Assembly (NCBI GenBank): GCA_009746045.1
Contig: RPFO01000079.1
Location: forward strand, 2,484,844 to 2,524,042
Length of the DNA: 39,199 nt
Direction: 5' to 3'
Source of the DNA: Mesostigma viride
Lineage: Eukaryota; Streptophyta; Mesostigmatophyceae; Mesostigmatales; Mesostigmataceae
Shown: positions 27,901-36,900 of the stretch, piece after piece
How positions within the stretch are numbered: the stretch's first letter is position 1
Layout: every line of letters begins with the position of its first letter
The notes under the pieces: generated by a model
What the model saw: the letters and a program-made list of their open reading frames with translations, nothing else
Databases searched by the model: none
Told to the model about the DNA's origin: nothing
Made by a program: the position numbers and the translations under genes

Positions 27901-30900
27901 GCCTACGCTAAATAAGTGGGATACCGCAGTAAGTTGTTGCCTACGCTAAATAAGTGGGATACCGCAGTAAGTTGTTGCCTACGCTAAATAAGTGGGATAC
28001 CGCAGTAAGTTGTTGCCTACGCTAAATAAGTGGGATACCGCAGTAAGTTGTTGCCTACGCTAAATAAGTGGGATACCGCAGTAAGTTGTTGCCTACGCTA
28101 AATAAGTGGGATACCGCAGTAAGTTGTTGCCTACGCTAAATAAGTGGGATACCGCAGTAAGTTGTTGCCTACGCTAAATAAGTGGGATACCGCAGTAAGT
28201 TGTTGCCTACGCTAAATAAGTGGGATACCGCAGTAAGTTGTTGCCTACGCTAAATAAGTGGGATACCGCAGTAAGTTGTTGCCTACGCTAAATAAGTGGG
28301 ATACCGCAGTAAGTTGTTGCCTACGCTAAATAAGTGGGATACCGCAGTAAGTTGTTGCCTACGCTAAATAAGTGGGATACCGCAGTAAGTTGTTGCCTAC
28401 GCTAAATAAGTGGGATACCGCAGTAAGTTGTTGCCTACGCTAAATAAGTGGGATACCGCAGTAAGTTGTTGCCTACGCTAAATAAGTGGGATACCGCAGT
28501 AAGTTGTTGCCTACGCTAAATAAGTGGGATACCGCAGTAAGTTGTTGCCTACGCTAAATAAGTGGGATACCGCAGTAAGTTGTTGCCTACGCTAAATAAG
28601 TGGGATACCGCAGTAAGTTGTTGCCTACGCTAAATAAGTGGGATACCGCAGTAAGTTGTTGCCTACGCTAAATAAGTGGGATACCGCAGTAAGTTGTTGC
28701 CTACGCTAAATAAGTGGGATACCGCAGTAAGTTGTTGCCTACGCTAAATAAGTGGGATACCGCAGTAAGTTGTTGCCTACGCTAAATAAGTGGGATACCG
28801 CAGTAAGTTGTTGCCTACGCTAAATAAGTGGGATACCGCAGTAAGTTGTTGCCTACGCTAAATAAGTGGGATACCGCAGTAAGTTGTTGCCTACGCTAAA
28901 TAAGTGGGATACCGCAGTAAGTTGTTGCCTACGCTAAATAAGTGGGATACCGCAGTAAGTTGTTGCCTACGCTAAATAAGTGGGATACCGCAGTAAGTTG
29001 TTGCCTACGCTAAATAAGTGGGATACCGCAGTAAGTTGTTGCCTACGCTAAATAAGTGGGATACCGCAGTAAGTTGTTGCCTACGCTAAATAAGTGGGAT
29101 ACCGCAGTAAGTTGTTGCCTACGCTAAATAAGTGGGATACCGCAGTAAGTTGTTGCCTACGCTAAATAAGTGGGATACCGCAGTAAGTTGTTGCCTACGC
29201 TAAATAAGTGGGATACCGCAGTAAGTTGTTGCCTACGCTAAATAAGTGGGATACCGCAGTAAGTTGTTGCCTACGCTAAATAAGTGGGATACCGCAGTAA
29301 GTTGTTGCCTACGCTAAATAAGTGGGATACCGCAGTAAGTTGTTGCCTACGCTAAATAAGTGGGATACCGCAGTAAGTTGTTGCCTACGCTAAATAAGTG
29401 GGATACCGCAGTAAGTTGTTGCCTACGCTAAATAAGTGGGATACCGCAGTAAGTTGTTGCCTACGCTAAATAAGTGGGATACCGCAGTAAGTTGTTGCCT
29501 ACGCTAAATAAGTGGGATACCGCAGTAAGTTGTTGCCTACGCTAAATAAGTGGGATACCGCAGTAAGTTGTTGCCTACGCTAAATAAGTGGGATACCGCA
29601 GTAAGTTGTTGCCTACGCTAAATAAGTGGGATACCGCAGTAAGTTGTTGCCTACGCTAAATAAGTGGGATACCGCAGTAAGTTGTTGCCTACGCTAAATA
29701 AGTGGGATACCGCAGTAAGTTGTTGCCTACGCTAAATAAGTGGGATACCGCAGTAAGTTGTTGCCTACGCTAAATAAGTGGGATACCGCAGTAAGTTGTT
29801 GCCTACGCTAAATAAGTGGGATACCGCAGTAAGTTGTTGCCTACGCTAAATAAGTGGGATACCGCAGTAAGTTGTTGCCTACGCTAAATAAGTGGGATAC
29901 CGCAGTAAGTTGTTGCCTACGCTAAATAAGTGGGATACCGCAGTAAGTTGTTGCCTACGCTAAATAAGTGGGATACCGCAGTAAGTTGTTGCCTACGCTA
30001 AATAAGTGGGATACCGCAGTAAGTTGTTGCCTACGCTAAATAAGTGGGATACCGCAGTAAGTTGTTGCCTACGCTAAATAAGTGGGATACCGCAGTAAGT
30101 TGTTGCCTACGCTAAATAAGTGGGATACCGCAGTAAGTTGTTGCCTACGCTAAATAAGTGGGATACCGCAGTAAGTTGTTGCCTACGCTAAATAAGTGGG
30201 ATACCGCAGTAAGTTGTTGCCTACGCTAAATAAGTGGGATACCGCAGTAAGTTGTTGCCTACGCTAAATAAGTGGGATACCGCAGTAAGTTGTTGCCTAC
30301 GCTAAATAAGTGGGATACCGCAGTAAGTTGTTGCCTACGCTAAATAAGTGGGATACCGCAGTAAGTTGTTGCCTACGCTAAATAAGTGGGATACCGCAGT
30401 AAGTTGTTGCCTACGCTAAATAAGTGGGATACCGCAGTAAGTTGTTGCCTACGCTAAATAAGTGGGATACCGCAGTAAGTTGTTGCCTACGCTAAATAAG
30501 TGGGATACCGCAGTAAGTTGTTGCCTACGCTAAATAAGTGGGATACCGCAGTAAGTTGTTGCCTACGCTAAATAAGTGGGATACCGCAGTAAGTTGTTGC
30601 CTACGCTAAATAAGTGGGGTTGTTGCCTACGCTAAATAAGTGGGATACCGCAGTAAGTTGTTGCCTACGCTAAATAAGTGGGATACCGCAGTAAGTTGTT
30701 GCCTACGCTAAATAAGTGGGGTTGTTGCCTACGCTAAATAAGTGGGATACCGCAGTAAGTTGTTGCCTACGCTAAATAAGTGGGATACCGCAGTAAGTTG
30801 TTGCCTACGCTAAATAAGTGGGATACCGCAGTAAGTTGTTGCCTACGCTAAATAAGTGGGGTTGTTGCCTACGCTAAATAAGTGGGATACCGCAGTAAGT

Positions 30901-33900
30901 TGTTGCCTACGCTAAATAAGTGGGATACCGCAGTAAGTTGTTGCCTACGCTAAATAAGTGGGATACCGCAGTAAGTTGTTGCCTACGCTAAATAAGTGGG
31001 ATACCGCAGTAAGTTGTTGCCTACGCTAAATAAGTGGGATACCGCAGTAAGTTGTTGCCTACGCTAAATAAGTGGGATACCGCAGTAAGTTGTTGCCTAC
31101 GCTAAATAAGTGGGATACCGCAGTAAGTTGTTGCCTACGCTAAATAAGTGGGATACCGCAGTAAGTTGTTGCCTACGCTAAATAAGTGGGGTTGTTGCCT
31201 ACGCTAAATAAGTGGGATACCGCAGTAAGTTGTTGCCTACGCTAAATAAGTGGGATACCGCAATAAGTTGTTGCCTACGCTAAATAAGTGGGATACCGCA
31301 GTAAGTTGTTGCCTACGCTAAATAAGTGGGATACCGCAGTAAGTTGTTGCCTACGCTAAATAAGTGGGATACCGCAGTAAGTTGTTGCCTACGCTAAATA
31401 AGTGGGATACCGCAGTAAGTTGTTGCCTACGCTAAATAAGTGGGATACCGCAGTAAGTTGTTGCCTACGCTAAATAAGTGGGATACCGCAGTAAGTTGTT
31501 GCCTACGCTAAATAAGTGGGATACCGCAGTAAGTTGTTGCCTACGCTAAATAAGTGGGATACCGCAGTAAGTTGTTGCCTACGCTAAATAAGTGGGATAC
31601 CGCAGTAAGTTGTTGCCTACGCTAAATAAGTGGGATACCGCAGTAAGTTGTTGCCTACGCTAAATAAGTGGGATACCGCAGTAAGTTGTTGCCTACGCTA
31701 AATAAGTGGGGTTGTTGCCTACGCTAAATAAGTGGGATACCGCAGTAAGTTGTTGCCTACGCTAAATAAGTGGGATACCGCAGTAAGTTGTTGCCTACGC
31801 TAAATAAGTGGGATACCGCAGTAAGTTGTTGCCTACGCTAAATAAGTGGGATACCGCAGTAAGTTGTTGCCTACGCTAAATAAGTGGGATACCGCAGTAA
31901 GTTGTTGCCTACGCTAAATAAGTGGGATACCGCAGTAAGTTGTTGCCTACGCTAAATAAGTGGGATACCGCAGTAAGTTGTTGCCTACGCTAAATAAGTG
32001 GGATACCGCAGTAAGTTGTTGCCTACGCTAAATAAGTGGGATACCGCAGTAAGTTGTTGCCTACGCTAAATAAGTGGGATACCGCAGTAAGTTGTTGCCT
32101 ACGCTAAATAAGTGGGGTTGTTGCCTACGCTAAATAAGTGGGATACCGCAGTAAGTTGTTGCCTACGCTAAATAAGTGGGATACCGCAATAAGTTGTTGC
32201 CTACGCTAAATAAGTGGGATACCGCAGTAAGTTGTTGCCTACGCTAAATAAGTGGGATACCGCAGTAAGTTGTTGCCTACGCTAAATAAGTGGGATACCG
32301 CAGTAAGTTGTTGCCTACGCTAAATAAGTGGGATACCGCAGTAAGTTGTTGCCTACGCTAAATAAGTGGGATACCGCAGTAAGTTGTTGCCTACGCTAAA
32401 TAAGTGGGATACCGCAGTAAGTTGTTGCCTACGCTAAATAAGTGGGATACCGCAGTAAGTTGTTGCCTACGCTAAATAAGTGGGATACCGCAGTAAGTTG
32501 TTGCCTACGCTAAATAAGTGGGATACCGCAGTAAGTTGTTGCCTACGCTAAATAAGTGGGATACCGCAGTAAGTTGTTGCCTACGCTAAATAAGTGGGAT
32601 ACCGCAGTAAGTTGTTGCCTACGCTAAATAAGTGGGATACCGCAGTAAGTTGTTGCCTACGCTAAATAAGTGGGATACCGCAGTAAGTTGTTGCCTACGC
32701 TAAATAAGTGGGATACCGCAGTAAGTTGTTGCCTACGCTAAATAAGTGGGATACCGCAGTAAGTTGTTGCCTACGCTAAATAAGTGGGGTTGTTGCCTAC
32801 GCTAAATAAGTGGGATACCGCAGTAAGTTGTTGCCTACGCTAAATAAGTGGGGTTGTTGCCTACGCTAAATAAGTGGGATACCGCAGTAAGTCGTTGCCT
32901 ACGCTAAATAAGTGGGATACCGCAGTAAGTTGTTGCCTACGCTAAATAAGTGGGATACCGCAGTAAGTTGTTGCCTACGCTAAATAAGTGGGATACCGCA
33001 GTAAGTTGTTGCCTACGCTAAATAAGTGGGATACCGCAGTAAGTTGTTGCCTACGCTAAATAAGTGGGATACCGCAGTAAGTTGTTGCCTACGCTAAATA
33101 AGTGGGATACCGCAATAAGTTGTTGCCTACGCTAAATAAGTGGGATACCGCAGTAAGTTGTTGCCTACGCTAAATAAGTGGGATACCGCAGTAAGTTGTT
33201 GCCTACGCTAAATAAGTGGGATACCGCAGTAAGTTGTTGCCTACGCTAAATAAGTGGGATACCGCAGTAAGTTGTTGCCTACGCTAAATAAGTGGGATAC
33301 CGCAGTAAGTTGTTGCCTACGCTAAATAAGTGGGATACCGCAGTAAGTTGTTGCCTACGCTAAATAAGTGGGATACCGCAGTAAGTTGTTGCCTACGCTA
33401 AATAAGTGGGATACCGCAATAAGTTGTTGCCTACGCTAAATAAGTGGGATACCGCAGTAAGTTGTTGCCTACGCTAAATAAGTGGGATACCGCAGTAAGT
33501 TGTTGCCTACGCTAAATAAGTGGGATACCGCAGTAAGTTGTTGCCTACGCTAAATAAGTGGGATACCGCAGTAAGTTGTTGCCTACGCTAAATAAGTGGG
33601 ATACCGCAGTAAGTTGTTGCCTACGCTAAATAAGTGGGATACCGCAATAAGTCGTTGCCTACGCTAAATAAGTGGGATACCGCAATAAGTTGTTGCCTAC
33701 GCTAAATAAGTGGGATACCGCAGTAAGTTGTTGCCTACGCTAAATAAGTGGGATACCGCAGTAAGTTGTTGCCTACGCTAAATAAGTGGGATACCGCAAT
33801 AAGTCGTTGCCTACGCTAAATAAGTTCATAAGTGATCACGAAGTGCCCCCCCCCCCCCCCCCCCCTGCCCCTTTCCCCCCAAGAAAACAACTTCACTCTC

Positions 33901-36900
33901 AAGTGCCCTCACAGCTCTGGGAGACACAACACACTCAAAAATTAGTTTGCACGGTAGTCCGCCAGGTAACTACAATGGATAATTCCATCATTACTAGACG
34001 AATCGTGTTGCAATCGTAACATACACAGCTTTACTGGGTGATGCACATCAACATGTTCATCATCGGGATTGTTCAACCATTGGCGCAGCGAGCAGAGGCC
34101 GTACCCAGTGTATGCGCGGCACCGCCACGTGGCGCCAACCACGAAACGCGCGCGCCACGCGGTCACAATTGCGGCCCTCGGCAATGAAATCTGGTGACGA
34201 AAACGTGGCGAAGACATGTGACAGCACAGGGGTACCATCCATGTGCCGCAGATGAGTATTTTCAAGAATTGGTAGAATAAATTTCAGAGTAGAAGCAGCC
34301 CACGCACGTGGAAACAGAAGAGCAGATACTACCGTCTACGTGCCGCAGAATCACCGGCCGGTGAAGATAGCCAGAGGACAGTATATAGATAGGCAGGTTA
34401 GGGTATGAAGATAGCCCAGATCCGCATGGATGCCATTTATAGGAGCGGGAAAGCAAGCTCAGCAAAATCCGATGTTGCTTGCGGGCTACAGGCAACACAG
34501 CTGGCGGGGGATCCAACACACGACGCATCAAACATGCCTGTTTGTCGCCAGTGAGTGAATACATAACCAATTACAAATAGATGGCAGGACATGGAGGCGA
34601 GCGACATTGCTGTTAAGACGTGGCGCGGTGCATAGGAATAGGCACGCGCCGAGTGGAGGCCTAGGTATCCATTTGCAAGGAATCAACTCATCATTCGGCA
34701 ACTTGATTTCAAGCTTGTGGTTAAAAATGAGACTAGTCGCCTATAGAGTATACCTATATAGAGTATGCCTATATAGAGTATATGCGTATAGCTGCAGAGG
34801 CAATCATGACTACTCAGGTGGCTGGGTTTAAAGGGTTCATGACCAACTCCATGGCCCCACCAATGCACAGCACGTAACCGGCGCCCCCACAACGTTCATC
34901 GTCCGCTTGCTGGATTATGAGACTGCCCGTACCCAGCTTGTGGCGCGTGGGTGACGAGACGGCCGTCATGTCCCTTCCCATGCACAGATAGCACACACCC
35001 AGCTATGCATGGGCGTGCGATGCACATACCCAGCTGACGCGCCACCAGAAGGATAACTCATGGCTCCACAGCAAGCTGTCATCAGGTGTTTGGGTTTATG
35101 AGACTGCCTCCATGTCTCCGCCCATGCCACGGCACCTACCCAGCTCCCTAGCCAGCTGTTTTGTGAACTCCGGCAGTAGCCACTGGAACTGGAAGTCCTT
35201 GAACGCCTGCCAACCAGGTGTCATCATTTGGACATTTAGGCACAGACGAGAGGACATAATATAGTAAACAGTTGGCAGAGAATCGTGGAGAGGGAATAGC
35301 ATCGTAGAGTCAATGCTCGATGAGCTCCTCGTCAAGGCACATCTTCGTTCGCTTCGCCTGCCGTGTCCGCACATGGCCCGCCACAAGACACACAAACACA
35401 AGCACATGCGGCAAAAGATGACGGCCGCTCGAGCACAAGTGCCCAGAATACTAAGAAACGAGGAGGACGAGATAACCAGAGCGCGCAAACGTTATTCTTT
35501 TCTTTTTTGAGAGACGCCGCAAAGCGCCCGCAGTATACAACCCAGAAGCTATGAAGGCACACGGGACAGCTGGCGTTCAGCTGGCGATCCTCTTCCGACA
35601 GCCTAGGCATCCCCAGTCTTGCCCGCCATCCTCAACCGCCCCATCCTGGACTGCCATCCTGTTCATTCGGATATCCCTGCCACATCATGAGAGCATTGAA
35701 TCTCGTATGATAAGAACATTGTATCTCGTATAGTTGGAACATGGTATCTCGTATGATTAGAACATTGTATCTCGTATAGATAGAACATTGTATCTTGTAT
35801 CATGAGAACATACAGAGTGACGACAAACAGAAAAAAAGAGACAAGGTTCCAACAGAGTGTACAGAGTACAGCGCTCTTGGTGGTGTGGACAAAAGCCTGA
35901 TGCTGATGAACACATTCACCTTTCCTTTCGCTACGGGAACACTACTACCGTTAATCCCACACATTTGAACAGTGCCTAGATAAAAATAGCACAGGCACTG
36001 CTGGTAAACACGCATGCACACAAGCAGCAGCCACAAGTCCCCTTCAGTGGCAGTGCTACTAGACGCAGGCTGTCACTATGTTGGCAAGCAACAGACAGTA
36101 AACTAAATGCTGCCGAGCGCCACGCACTTCTGCTATCACTATGTGTTTGTGGATTGTTTGACGCAGGCTGCCGTGGCACCTCCGCATTGTCCACAGCAGT
36201 GACTTCCTTGTACATCGGGATAAGCCATCTCTACCCTGCTCTAAAGTCGTCACCACTCACCATCTCCCCCTCACCCATCTATGCTACTAACTGTGCCGCT
36301 GTGATTTTATTAATTGAGCCCCCCCCCGCAGTTGCCCATCTCCACCTCACCCATCACAAGTCCCCTATCTCCGCTATGATCATGCCGCTATGACTTACTA
36401 ATACGACGTCTCCGGTCACCATCTCCACGTCCACGCCACCCACCAGCTCCACCTCACCCATCTACGCCACCCACCAGCTCCACCTCACCCATCTACGCCA
36501 CCCACCAGCTCCACCTCACCCATCTATACCACCCACCAGCTCCACCTCACCCATCTACGCCACCCACCATCTCCACCTCACCCATCTACGCCACCCACCA
36601 GCTCCAGCCCTCGTGCGAGCAGGCGCATCATGATCAGATCCACCGCCACGCGCTGCTCCAAGCCGGGGTACTGGATCTGGAGGCCAGGAAGATACAAGAG
36701 GTTGAGAGCCGGGGGGAGGAAAGAATGCTGGGGGAGGAACCCATTACAACGCAAAACCAAGAAATTTCGTGTTTCTATTGGCTGGAAGCAAGTCACACTT
36801 GATGTAAATGACGGCTGCTTGTCACGGCTACATCTGCAAAAATCTATACGCGCTTGTCACGGCTATCTCCTCAAACATCTATACGTGCTTGTCACGGCTA

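Larger units (their letters stand above)
14267..34104 (-). other. 19.8-kb intron 4, about 95 % satellite
   Basis: The intron starts TGG|gtacgg (34104) and ends cactgcag| (14267). Exons on both sides are phase 0 and join PRIHW to DISSRR, as the kinase family requires. Apart from the array 14951-33825 it holds about 680 bases on the left, with a telomere-like patch, and about 280 on the right, with a 20-base C run. Confidence 0.88.

Noticed and set aside
14951-33825. CRISPR-like regular array
   Set aside because: Units are contiguous and identical with no variable spacers, and the surroundings are eukaryotic. It is a satellite.
14951-33825. Centromere
   Set aside because: A long satellite invites the idea, but the array lies inside a gene with intact exons, and nothing in the sequence itself supports centromere function.
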